Source: Clostridia bacterium
GTDB lineage: Bacteria > Bacillota > Clostridia > Christensenellales > CAG-138
Reading direction: 5' to 3'
Length of the DNA stretch: 52,428 nucleotides
Assembly (NCBI GenBank): GCA_016292635.1
Contig: JAEDIC010000013.1
Location: forward strand, 1-52,428
Shown: piece after piece, positions 32,132 through 39,665 of the stretch
Layout: each line of letters opens with the position of its first letter
How positions within the stretch are numbered: the first letter of the stretch is position 1
Notes under the pieces: generated by a model
Database searches by the model: none
Seen by the model: only the letters and a program-made list of their open reading frames with translations
Told to the model about the DNA's origin: nothing
Made by a program: the position numbers and the translations under genes

Positions 32132-33313
32132 ATGGACGCCCGCCATTTGGTATTTCACCATAGGCCCATGGCAGCATCGGCCCTGGGGCTGTGCGCGGGC
32201 ATAATTCTTTGTGATGTCATAAAAGGCACATGGCTCTTTATCGCTATGTGCCTTTTCCTGTGCTTTTTCGCCTTTGCCATGGGTTTCCGCCGCCGGGGCT
32301 GCGCCATATTCGCAATTGCCGCAGCTATAGGCATAATACGCTGCCCGTTTCGTCCGCTGGAGCTTCCGGCCTATATTATCGCTCACTTTCAGCATATCCG
32401 GGAACTGCTCCTCCAAACCACATCCTCACTCTTTGGAGAGCAGGCACCCATGCTTCAGGCTATGCTTTGGGGCTGCAAGGGAAATATTTCCGCCGAAGCC
32501 TACGCCGCCTACCGTATGAGCGGCATTGCCCATGTGCTGGCCCTTTCCGGTCTGCACGTTTCTTTCATTGCGGCCATCATGGACCGGCTTACAAAAAAGT
32601 GTCCTGCAAAGCCAAAATTCGGTATAACCGCCACTCTGCTCTTTGTATATTGCGCCATAGCAGCCTTCCCTGCCTCCCTTGTCCGGGCCACAATTATGAC
32701 CCTTACCGCCCTTTACGGCAGGGTCTGCGGCAGAAGATATGATATGCTGTCCGGCATTTGCTTTGCTGCTGTTGCGATACTTTTGGCGGATCCTGCCTCT
32801 CTGTTTGATATAGGCTTTCAGCTGTCCTTTGGCGCAGTGCTCGCTATCGCCCTGCTTATGAGGCCGGTATCCGAAAAGCTAAACTTCCTACCTGACGATA
32901 TAGCCGCCATCATATCCCTATCCATATGCGGCACGCTTGGCACATTGCCCCTGTCGGTGTACTATTTCGGCGTTATACCTGTGCTTGGCCTTTTTGCCAA
33001 TATGCTGATACTGCCCATAGTTCCCCTTGTTTTCGTATCCGCCCTGCTAACCTGTTTGCTTGGACTTGCCGCGCCCGGCATCGCCGGTATCATTGCGGCA
33101 GTTCCCGTTTTTCTTGCTTCCGCAATGACCGCCGCCGCAGAGTCCATATCTTCCGTGAGCTTCGCCGTGCGGAAAGCGGGCATCTCCTCCGCAGCCTGCC
33201 TGTTCATATACCTTGGTTACATATGCATTTCGGACTATCCCCTCATATCCGCAGAAAAGAAATATTTCGCCTGCGCCGCCATGTTTGCAGGGGCGGTGCT
33301 GTGCATGATATAA
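32132..33313 (+). CDS. Short ComEC/Rec2-type membrane protein lacking the nuclease domain
   Basis: A 393-residue polytopic protein with about ten membrane helices. The competence-channel domain signature is clear: SGIAHVLALSGLHVSF, then FDIGFQLSFGAVLAI and LPLSVYYFG. Full ComEC proteins are about 700-800 residues, with an N-terminal OB-like region and a C-terminal metallo-beta-lactamase domain; both are missing, and the sequence stops cleanly just before holA. The start at 32132 has no Shine-Dalgarno sequence and lies 4 bases after ridA. It may still form a DNA channel, but loss of the nuclease argues for altered or lost competence function. comEC next to holA is the usual Firmicute order. 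Confidence 0.85.
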   Translation: MDARHLVFHHRPMAASALGLCAGIILCDVIKGTWLFIAMCLFLCFFAFAMGFRRRGCAIFAIAAAIGIIRCPFRPLELPAYIIAHFQHIRELLLQTTSSLFGEQAPMLQAMLWGCKGNISAEAYAAYRMSGIAHVLALSGLHVSFIAAIMDRLTKKCPAKPKFGITATLLFVYCAIAAFPASLVRATIMTLTALYGRVCGRRYDMLSGICFAAVAILLADPASLFDIGFQLSFGAVLAIALLMRPVSEKLNFLPDDIAAIISLSICGTLGTLPLSVYYFGVIPVLGLFANMLILPIVPLVFVSALLTCLLGLAAPGIAGIIAAVPVFLASAMTAAAESISSVSFAVRKAGISSAACLFIYLGYICISDYPLISAEKKYFACAAMFAGAVLCMI

Positions 33314-33314
33314 T
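33285..33314 (+). promoter_or_regulatory. holA promoter inside the comEC 3' end (leaderless geometry)
   Basis: TTGCAG (33285-33290), an 18-base spacer and a perfect TATAAT (33309-33314) are followed by exactly six bases and then the holA ATG (33321). Transcription would begin at the start codon itself. Confidence 0.5.
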
Positions 33315-33320
33315 GCCATC

Positions 33321-34304
33321 ATGGATTATATGACGTTTTTCAAAAACATAAAGAACAACTCCCTCGCAGGAGCATACCTTATGCGGGGCGAGGAGGAATT
33401 CATAAAAGACAGCGCCCTGAAAGCCCTAAAAGACACCCTTGACGACGTGACGCGGGAGCTGAATTTGCAGATCCTTGAAAGCGCCTCGGCGGATGAGCTT
33501 ATTTCCGCCTGCGAAACGCTGCCCTTTTTCTCAGAGCGCCGCATTGTCATATGCCGGACAATCCCCACGGAAAACGACGGGGAAAAGCTGGTAAAATATA
33601 TTCCCGCCATGCCCGAAAGCACTCTGCTTGTATTCTTCATACGCGGCAAAGTAAAGGACACATTTGCCATAGTAAAAGCCATAAAGGCGGCAGGCGGGGT
33701 TGTGGAGTTTTATAAATGCGACGCCCCGGAAGCCACAAAGTGGGTAATACAGCAGCAAAAGCGGCTGAATGTGACCATAACCGCCGAAGCCGCAAGGCAT
33801 ATCGTAAACCTTGTGGGCTGCGATATATCTTCCCTTAATAACGAGCTTACCAAAGCCGCCGGTTATGTGGGCCCCGGAAACGAGCTTACCCGTGAAGCCA
33901 TATCCGCCTGCGTCACCCGCAGCCTCGAGGTGCGCATATTCGATATGCAGGATTACTTCCTTGCCGGCAAGGCTCAGGATGGCCTAAGGGCATACCACTC
34001 CATGCTGTCGGATGGAGAAAACCCATTCGGCATAGCCGCATATATGGAAAACCGCTTCAAGGAAATGCTCACCGCCCGCACTTATATAGACAAAGGATTT
34101 AACCGGGATCGGGTCCTTGCCATAACCGGCAGCAGCTATCCCATGAAAAAAGCGTATGAGGCCGCCCTGCGCTATTCCCGCGGGGAAATAGTGGATATAC
34201 TTCGCCGCTTTGCCAATGTGGGATATTTGCAGGTATCCGGACAGCAGACGGATACCGCCGCATTGGAAATGGCCCTTCTCCGCTCCATGCCAAGGAAACG
34301 ATAA
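33321..34304 (+). CDS. holA: DNA polymerase III delta subunit
   Basis: A 327-residue clamp-loader subunit that opens the beta sliding clamp. The family markers are the GEEEFIKDSALKAL N-terminus, FFSERRIVICR, and the C-terminal MKKAYEAALRYSRGEIVDIL helix. It has no Shine-Dalgarno sequence. A -10 box lies six bases upstream of the ATG, so besides read-through from comEC it may be transcribed as a leaderless mRNA. rpsT, commonly found next to holA, is instead 11 kb away on the other strand. Confidence 0.93.
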   Translation: MDYMTFFKNIKNNSLAGAYLMRGEEEFIKDSALKALKDTLDDVTRELNLQILESASADELISACETLPFFSERRIVICRTIPTENDGEKLVKYIPAMPESTLLVFFIRGKVKDTFAIVKAIKAAGGVVEFYKCDAPEATKWVIQQQKRLNVTITAEAARHIVNLVGCDISSLNNELTKAAGYVGPGNELTREAISACVTRSLEVRIFDMQDYFLAGKAQDGLRAYHSMLSDGENPFGIAAYMENRFKEMLTARTYIDKGFNRDRVLAITGSSYPMKKAYEAALRYSRGEIVDILRRFANVGYLQVSGQQTDTAALEMALLRSMPRKR

Positions 34305-34626
34305 CAAGCCATACATACATTTATATCAGCGTTTTGCCATTTTTTAACAAGTGTATTTGACTTATATAGCATAAGAGCTCTCACAAGGTTGTCAGCAGAG
34401 TGCATCATCCTGTAACAGAATGTTGCCTCGATTACAGGGGGCATCTTCAGGGCGCTTTCTGCATGGAATCGTGCTAGGCCGGCGTAAGTGTAACGGTATA
34501 CGGCAAATATTACTCCGTCTCACCCGATACCGTGGATGATTTTTTCAGGGATGCGGCTTTGTCCGGCCTTTAATTCCCCCGCTCATTCCATCTTTTATAT
34601 ATATATTTCGAAAGGTAACGTCTGTC
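34305..34626 (+). other. 322-base intergenic region
   Basis: Between holA and the sensory hydrogenase gene I see no full gene. There is a 7-bp inverted repeat (CCTGTAA at 34409, TTACAGG at 34432), an AT-rich stretch upstream of it (around 34340-34375), and a coding-like remnant at 34478-34573 described separately. The last 40 bases are AT-rich with GAAAGG before the hydrogenase ATG. The promoter for the hydrogenase-phosphatase pair should lie here, but I cannot pick a convincing one. Confidence 0.5.
34478..34573 (+). pseudogene. Coding-like remnant without start codon
   Basis: A 31-codon frame, preceded in frame by TAG and ended by TAA, has no start codon. The peptide (AGVSVTVYGKYYSVSPDT, then VDDFFRDAALSGL) looks like the C-terminal end of a real protein, with normal codon use. 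It is probably the tail of a decayed gene. The family is not recognised. Confidence 0.35.
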
Positions 34627-36303
34627 ATGGAATACATCACATTCAAAAAATCAAACTGCAAAAACTGTCATAAGTGTATACGTCACTGCCGTGTGAAATC
34701 CATACGCTTCTCCGGCAGCCAGGCAAATGTCATCCCCGATGAATGCGTACTCTGCGGCGAGTGTTATATTACCTGCCCTCAGGGCGCCAAGGATATCGTA
34801 AACCAAACCGAGCTGGTATCCGTTCTGCTTAGGGGCGACGCCCCCGTATATGCCAGCATAGCACCGTCCTTCGTTGCGTATTTTGAAGGCGTAGGCATAA
34901 ATGCCCTGCGTGACGCCCTTATAAAGCTGGGATTTGCGGATGCGGAGGAAACCGCCATCGGCGCCACCATAGTAAAGCGGGAATATGAGCGCATTCTCAA
35001 AGAAGGGGTCCAGGATATAATCATCACCTCCTGCTGCCATACGGTAAACCTCCTTGTGGAAAAATACTATCCTCAGCTGTTGAGCTGCCTCGCCCCTGTG
35101 ATAACCCCCATGCACGCCCATAGCGAACATATAAAGCACCGTCATCCCGGGGCAAAAACCGTATTTATCGGCCCCTGCCTTTCCAAAAAGGACGAGGCTG
35201 CCATAGCCATGGTGGATGCCGCCATCACATTTGACGAAATAAACGCAATGATGAAAAACGCCGGCATTGCCCCGGAGCGCATAATGGACAGCTCAGAGCA
35301 AAGCCGTTCCCGCATATTCCCCACCTCCGGCGGCATACTCGGCACCCTTTCTTACAAAAATCCCGACTATACCTATCTTACCATAGACGGCATGGACAAC
35401 TGCATTGCTGCCCTGGACGATATTGCCAGGGGCGGAGTGCATCGCTGCTTTATAGAGATGTCCTCCTGCGCAGGAAGCTGCATCCGAGGGCCTATAATGC
35501 GTAAAAACAACGCATCCCCCCTGAAGGGATACAGCGCCATACATGCCTATGCCGGCAAAGAAGATTTCCCCGTAGTCCAGCCTTCCCATCAGACGCTCTT
35601 ATACGGACATATCAGCGTTGCCATAAACAAAGACGCCCCCACCACCGCACAAATTGAGGATATTCTCCGAAAAATGGGAAAAACCTCCCCTTCGGATGAG
35701 CTAAACTGCGGAACCTGCGGATATGATACCTGCCGGGAAAAGGCCGCCGCCGTGTTCCGGGGCAAGGCAGAAATTGATATGTGTCTGCCCTACCTTATGG
35801 AAAAGTCCGAGCGATTTACCAATACCATACTGGACAATACCCCCAACGGCATACTGGTTGTGAACGAATCATTGGAGGTTCAGCAGCTAAACCTCTCCGC
35901 AATGAAAATGCTGCACGTTAATACGCGCTCAGATGTGCTGGGCGAGCCGCTCATCCGCATAATGGATCCCTCCGATTTTGTACACGCCGCAGAAAATATA
36001 CGTCAAATAAAAGATAAGCGGGATTATTATGCAGAGCTTGGCAGCTATCTTGAGCTTACCATCGTCCACGATAAAAAATCCGGAAACCTTATAGGCATAT
36101 TCCGTGATGTTACTGACGAGGAAAACGCCCGCAAGAGCCATGACGCTCTCAGCCGCCAAACCATAGAAACGGCTGACAGGGTGGTAGATAAGCAAATGCG
36201 TATAGTGCAGGAAATAGCGTACCTTCTGGGTGAAACTGCTGCAGAAACCAAAATAGCCCTTACCAAGCTCAAGGAGTCCATCGCCCATGATAACGACCAA
36301 TAA
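34627..36303 (+). CDS. Sensory [FeFe]-hydrogenase-like protein with PAS domain
   Basis: A 558-residue protein. Two ferredoxin [4Fe-4S] motifs occupy residues 11-21 and 40-50. The H-cluster domain (~70-330) has all four cluster cysteines: TSCC (134-137), GPCLSKKDE (Cys184) and EMSSCAGSC (Cys281, Cys285). An extra four-cysteine cluster motif is at 361-386 (CGTCGYDTC...C), and a PAS domain covers ~395-505, followed by a coiled tail. This resembles putatively sensory (group C-like) [FeFe] hydrogenases, which have PAS domains and phosphatase partners. The residue after TSCC is His, where catalytic enzymes have Pro. It overlaps the next gene, a PP2C phosphatase, by 17 bases. H2 sensing is inferred from family and context. 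Confidence 0.88.
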   Translation: MEYITFKKSNCKNCHKCIRHCRVKSIRFSGSQANVIPDECVLCGECYITCPQGAKDIVNQTELVSVLLRGDAPVYASIAPSFVAYFEGVGINALRDALIKLGFADAEETAIGATIVKREYERILKEGVQDIIITSCCHTVNLLVEKYYPQLLSCLAPVITPMHAHSEHIKHRHPGAKTVFIGPCLSKKDEAAIAMVDAAITFDEINAMMKNAGIAPERIMDSSEQSRSRIFPTSGGILGTLSYKNPDYTYLTIDGMDNCIAALDDIARGGVHRCFIEMSSCAGSCIRGPIMRKNNASPLKGYSAIHAYAGKEDFPVVQPSHQTLLYGHISVAINKDAPTTAQIEDILRKMGKTSPSDELNCGTCGYDTCREKAAAVFRGKAEIDMCLPYLMEKSERFTNTILDNTPNGILVVNESLEVQQLNLSAMKMLHVNTRSDVLGEPLIRIMDPSDFVHAAENIRQIKDKRDYYAELGSYLELTIVHDKKSGNLIGIFRDVTDEENARKSHDALSRQTIETADRVVDKQMRIVQEIAYLLGETAAETKIALTKLKESIAHDNDQ

Positions 36304-37471
36304 TCTATGCGCTGATATCGGCTGCCTCAGCATCAACCACCACGGAGAGCAGCTATGCGGAGATCATGTGGAAATAATCGAACCGGAAGACGGCAACAGC
36401 ACCACCATGGTGCTTGCCGACGGATTAGGCAGCGGCGTTAAGGCCAGCATACTATCCACCCTTACCTCAAAAATACTTTCCACAATGCTTGCCTCCGGGC
36501 TTAAACTGGAATACGCAGTCCAGACTCTTATAGAGACGCTGCCGGTATGCTCGGTGCGTCAGGTGGCATATTCCACCTTTACCATAATCCGCATCGTGAA
36601 CAACCGCACCGCCGAGATAATACAATATGACAATCCAAAGGTCATTCTTCTCCGGGATGGCGCACCCATTCCCCTTCACTTTCGTGAGTTTGTTATAGCC
36701 GACAAAACTCTCATAAAGACCGAAGTAGATATACAGGAAGGAGATGTTTTTCTCGCCTTTTCTGATGGCGTTGAACACGCAGGCATAGGCCTGTCCTATA
36801 ACTTTGGCTGGAAAAGCAGCGATATCGCAGAATTCATGGCTCCCCTCTGCCAGGTGGGATACAGCGCAAAAAACCTTTCCACCCTGCTGATAAACGAAAC
36901 CAGCAAGCTGTACGGCGGCAAACCCTCAGACGATGCCACCGCCTGCGTGGTTCGCATACGCCGCAGGGAACCCGTAAACCTCATAATAGGCCCCCCCGCC
37001 AACCGCAGCGACTGCAACAAGATGATGTCCTTGTTCTTTGCCAAAGAAGGCAAGCATATAATCTGCGGCGGCACTACCTCCGCAATTGCTTCCGAATACC
37101 TTAAAAAGCCCCTCTTACCCGGCCTTACCTCCAGCGACCCCGATATACCCCCCATCGCCACACTGGACGGCGCAGATCTGGTTACCGAGGGCGTGATAAC
37201 CATAAGCAGGGTATTGGAATATGCCAGAGACTGCCTCGCCGACAACAAGGCTTTTGAAAAATGGAGCTTTAAAAAGGACGCCGCATCCCTCATATCCCGT
37301 ATGCTGTTTGAGGAGGCAACTGATATAAACTTCTTCGTGGGCAAAGCCATAAATCCCGCCCACCAGAATGTGGATTTTCCCATAAACTTCACCATAAAAA
37401 TGCAGCTTGTAAAAGAACTTGCCGAGTGCCTCAAGCTCATGGGCAAGCGCATAAAGGTGATATACTTCTGA
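36287..37471 (+). CDS. SpoIIE/PP2C-type serine phosphatase, partner of the hydrogenase sensor
   Basis: A 394-residue protein. Residues ~1-225 form a PP2C (SpoIIE-type) phosphatase with metal-binding motifs ADGLGSG, FSDGVEHAG and PSDDATACVV. The C-terminal ~170 residues (from VNLIIGPPANRSDC) have no identity I can give. AAGGAG lies 10 bases before the ATG, inside the hydrogenase gene, so the two are translated together. Such phosphatases usually act on anti-sigma-factor antagonists or other phosphoproteins. The likely circuit is that the sensor's redox/H2 state sets phosphatase activity and hence gene expression; the target is not in the window. A terminator follows. Confidence 0.88.
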   Translation: MITTNNLCADIGCLSINHHGEQLCGDHVEIIEPEDGNSTTMVLADGLGSGVKASILSTLTSKILSTMLASGLKLEYAVQTLIETLPVCSVRQVAYSTFTIIRIVNNRTAEIIQYDNPKVILLRDGAPIPLHFREFVIADKTLIKTEVDIQEGDVFLAFSDGVEHAGIGLSYNFGWKSSDIAEFMAPLCQVGYSAKNLSTLLINETSKLYGGKPSDDATACVVRIRRREPVNLIIGPPANRSDCNKMMSLFFAKEGKHIICGGTTSAIASEYLKKPLLPGLTSSDPDIPPIATLDGADLVTEGVITISRVLEYARDCLADNKAFEKWSFKKDAASLISRMLFEEATDINFFVGKAINPAHQNVDFPINFTIKMQLVKELAECLKLMGKRIKVIYF

Positions 37472-37478
37472 GCCTGTT

Positions 37479-37512
37479 GGCAGCCGTAAAACCCGGCTGC
37501 CTTTTGCTTTTT
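37479..37512 (+). terminator. Terminator of the hydrogenase-phosphatase operon
   Basis: GGCAGCCG (37479-37486) pairs with CGGCTGCC (37494-37501), followed by TTTTGCTTTTT. The next promoter begins four bases later. Confidence 0.88.
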
Positions 37513-37515
37513 CTA

Positions 37516-37544
37516 TTGACCGTTTTTATCTTTGGGTGCATAAT
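37516..37544 (+). promoter_or_regulatory. Promoter of the xdhC-like gene (leaderless geometry)
   Basis: TTGACC (37516-37521), a 17-base spacer and CATAAT (37539-37544) are followed by exactly six bases, then ATG (37551). There is no Shine-Dalgarno sequence, so the mRNA would start at the initiation codon. Confidence 0.6.
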
Positions 37545-37550
37545 TTACCC

Positions 37551-38573
37551 ATGAAACAGTTATTTTTATCAATGCACAGCGCCCTTTTAAAGGGACAGGA
37601 TCTGGTATTTTGCAACATCATACAAAGCTTCGGCTCAACTCCCCGGGGCAGCGGCGCATCCATGGCCGTTTTCTCCGATGGATCCATATCCGGCACCATC
37701 GGCGGCGGCCCTGTGGAATATCAGAGCATACTGCACGCCGCAACGGTATTAAAAAGCGGCGTTTCCGGCGTCAGGGAATTCATACTTACCCCAAACCAGC
37801 TTGCCGATATAGGCATGATATGCGGCGGACGGGTAAAGATATATTTCCGCTATGTATCAGCCCGGGACGAGCAGTCCACGCAGCTTTTTGCGGACATTGC
37901 CCAACTGTACGACGCCCGCCGGAATACATGGCTGATCACCTCCCTCTCAGATGGCGCAATGGGGATTTACTCCCGTGAAACCGGCCTTCCCGCAGGCTTT
38001 TCCCTGTCTGCGGATGCCGTACTTCCCCTCGTATGCCCCAAACCTGCCCTTGCGCCCGACGGAAGCTGGTTTGTAATGCCCCTTACCCGCTCGGATACCC
38101 TTTATCTTTTCGGCGGAGGTCATGTATCTCAGGAGCTGCTGCCTGTGCTGGTCCATATTGGTTTTTCCGTGGTGCTGTATGAGGATCGTGAGCAATTTTC
38201 CCATCCCGCCCTTTTCCCCGGCGCAATGAAGATAATCACTGCCCCATATACCGAAATGTCCTCCCGTATCACCGTAAATCCGGAGGACTATATCGTAATA
38301 ATGACCCGAGGCCATCAGGGGGATTATCTGCTCCTTGAGCAGGCGCTGCGTACCCCCGCAAGCTATGTAGGCGTTATCGGCAGCCGCCAGAAGATAGCTG
38401 CCACCAATAAGCGCCTTAGGGAAGCAGGCATAAGCGACAGGGACATCGACCGCATACACACCCCCATCGGCCTGCCCATAGGGGCTGAAACTCCCGCAGA
38501 AATAGCCATAAGCATAGCGGCGGAGCTTATAAAGCACCGGGCGGATTCATACGGCTCCGCTCGCAAAGCATAA
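37551..38573 (+). CDS. XdhC/CoxI-family protein
   Basis: A 340-residue protein of the family that inserts or matures the molybdenum cofactor of xanthine dehydrogenase-type hydroxylases. The N-terminal XdhC domain carries FGSTPRGSGASMAV and TIGGGPVEYQ. The C-terminal Rossmann domain has LFGGGHVSQELLP and YVGVIGSRQKI, ending with PIGLPIGAETPAEIAISIAAELI. No molybdenum hydroxylase or cofactor gene is near, so it is an orphan. I use the ATG at 37551; a GTG at 37536 lies inside the predicted promoter. Expression is probably from a leaderless transcript. Confidence 0.88.
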   Translation: MKQLFLSMHSALLKGQDLVFCNIIQSFGSTPRGSGASMAVFSDGSISGTIGGGPVEYQSILHAATVLKSGVSGVREFILTPNQLADIGMICGGRVKIYFRYVSARDEQSTQLFADIAQLYDARRNTWLITSLSDGAMGIYSRETGLPAGFSLSADAVLPLVCPKPALAPDGSWFVMPLTRSDTLYLFGGGHVSQELLPVLVHIGFSVVLYEDREQFSHPALFPGAMKIITAPYTEMSSRITVNPEDYIVIMTRGHQGDYLLLEQALRTPASYVGVIGSRQKIAATNKRLREAGISDRDIDRIHTPIGLPIGAETPAEIAISIAAELIKHRADSYGSARKA

Positions 38574-38788
38574 TTGTACGCATGACATTTTACCCGCCGG
38601 CTCCGCGGTTTTTCTCTTGATTATTTAAATAAGGGGAAGCGATACTCCCCGGACTCTTCCGCGGCATATGGGGCCATTATCCTGGAACAGGCATAGGTAT
38701 GCTTTTGGGCATATTCGCATAATACTTACCATAGCGCAAAACGGATGCAGCAGTTTCTCACGCATCCGTTTTTTTATGCCGCAAACCT
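38574..38788. other. 215-base convergent intergenic region
   Basis: Downstream of the XdhC gene a short GC hairpin (CCGC/GCGG around 38594-38608) precedes T5 and may end that transcript. A second, stronger terminator lies at 38738-38772. On the minus strand a short open frame ends with MAPYAAEESGEYRFPLFK (stop near 38630), but it has no credible start or ribosome binding site, so I do not call a gene. Confidence 0.4.
38738..38772. terminator. Bidirectional terminator
   Basis: AAAACGGATGC (38738-38748) pairs perfectly with GCATCCGTTTT (38762-38772), with T runs on both strands. It ends the minus-strand hypothetical gene that stops at 38789. Confidence 0.85.
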
Positions 38789-39199
38789 CTATTTCTGTCC
38801 GCCGCCCATAAGGCTGCCCAGCATCTGAGCAAGCTGGTTTGGCCCGCCCTGTCCGCCATGAGCGCCCTGCAGGCTGTTTATCAGCTGCATCATCTGCATT
38901 ATGCCGCCTATATTGCCGAGATTGCCCATATTGCCCAAAGCGCCCAGTGGGTTGGACGGTTGCTGTGACTGGGGCTGAGAATAGCTCTGCTGGACGGGCT
39001 GCGGTATAGGCAGACCCAGGGTATAGGCTATGTAGGTGCGCTCACCCGGCGCAAGAAAAGGCTCCATGGCGCTAAGATACTGAGCCGCCCTTTCTGGGCC
39101 CTGCTCAGCTCGGATACGGCTGGCCATGGTAAGGGCGGGTGAGCCGGGATTACCCTCCTGCCGCCGCTGTGGTAATGATGTTGGGGCGGTTCTTTGCAT
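38789..39199 (-). CDS. Hypothetical protein with Gly/Asn/Met-rich C-terminus
   Basis: A 136-residue protein of unknown family. The N-terminal half is a short helical region (MASRIRAEQGPERAAQYLSAMEPF-like, then ERTYIAYTLGLP). The C-terminal half is low complexity: a Gln/Pro/Ser stretch, then repeated GNxGN units (LGNMGNLGNIGG), MMQLINSLQG and a Gly-rich end. I chose the ATG at 39199 because GGAGGG lies about 9 bases upstream; earlier in-frame starts run into the divergent gene. The design resembles small spore- or coat-associated clostridial proteins, but no function can be claimed. It is divergent from another small hypothetical gene. Confidence 0.6.
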   Translation of the reverse strand: MQRTAPTSLPQRRQEGNPGSPALTMASRIRAEQGPERAAQYLSAMEPFLAPGERTYIAYTLGLPIPQPVQQSYSQPQSQQPSNPLGALGNMGNLGNIGGIMQMMQLINSLQGAHGGQGGPNQLAQMLGSLMGGGQK

Positions 39200-39318
39200 A
39201 CTTCCGGCCCTCCCTTCTACCGGGAACAGCATATGCCCCGGTACTTTATTGTATGCAAAAGGCGGGCCGAATGAACCTTTCACCAACCATCCGCATATTA
39301 TTACCCTGAGGTGATGAT

Positions 39319-39597
39319 ATGAAGCGTACCCTGCGTGGCAGCAAACCCATGCCCAATGTGAACGAAATAAAAAAAACTGCCGAGAATATAGATCCAAATA
39401 TCCTCGGCAATGTACAGGACGCAGTGAATAAATACGGCGGCAAATCCGAGGCGGAGCTTATGGACGAACTTACCGCCGCAAAGCAAAACGGCCTAATAGA
39501 CCCTGCGGCCCTTGCAGACGTGGCGGGGCGCATCGCCCCCATGCTTACCGCTGAGCAGCAGCAGCGGCTGGATTCGGTATTGAAGCAGCTTCAATAG
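39319..39597 (+). CDS. Small helical hypothetical protein
   Basis: A 92-residue soluble, all-helical protein not recognised. A basic start (KRTLRGSKPMPN) is followed by alternating charged helices (NEIKKTAENI, EAELMDELTAAKQNG, TAEQQQRLDSVLKQL). There are no membrane segments or cysteines. The ATG follows GAGGTGAT. It is divergent from the Gly-rich hypothetical gene across a 119-base gap and ends in a strong terminator. The divergent pair may be functionally linked, since both are small and probably conserved in related Clostridia; that is inference. Confidence 0.7.
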   Translation: MKRTLRGSKPMPNVNEIKKTAENIDPNILGNVQDAVNKYGGKSEAELMDELTAAKQNGLIDPAALADVAGRIAPMLTAEQQQRLDSVLKQLQ

Positions 39598-39612
39598 CCC
39601 CGAGATATGCAG

Positions 39613-39638
39613 AAAGCCGCACGGATGTGCGGCTTTTT
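39613..39638. terminator. Bidirectional terminator
   Basis: AAAGCCGCAC (39613-39622) pairs with GTGCGGCTTT (39627-39636), loop GGAT, followed by T. It separates the plus-strand small gene from the convergent lipoprotein gene. Confidence 0.9.
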
Positions 39639-39665
39639 ATAACGGTATATTCAATTAGTCTTTTA

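Noticed and set aside
34627..36303. A catalytic, energy-conserving [FeFe] hydrogenase
   Set aside because: The PAS domain, extra cluster, altered L1 motif and phosphatase partner fit a sensory role better.
38630..38740. Short minus-strand peptides ending around 38630
   Set aside because: No start codon with a ribosome binding site; cannot be told from chance.
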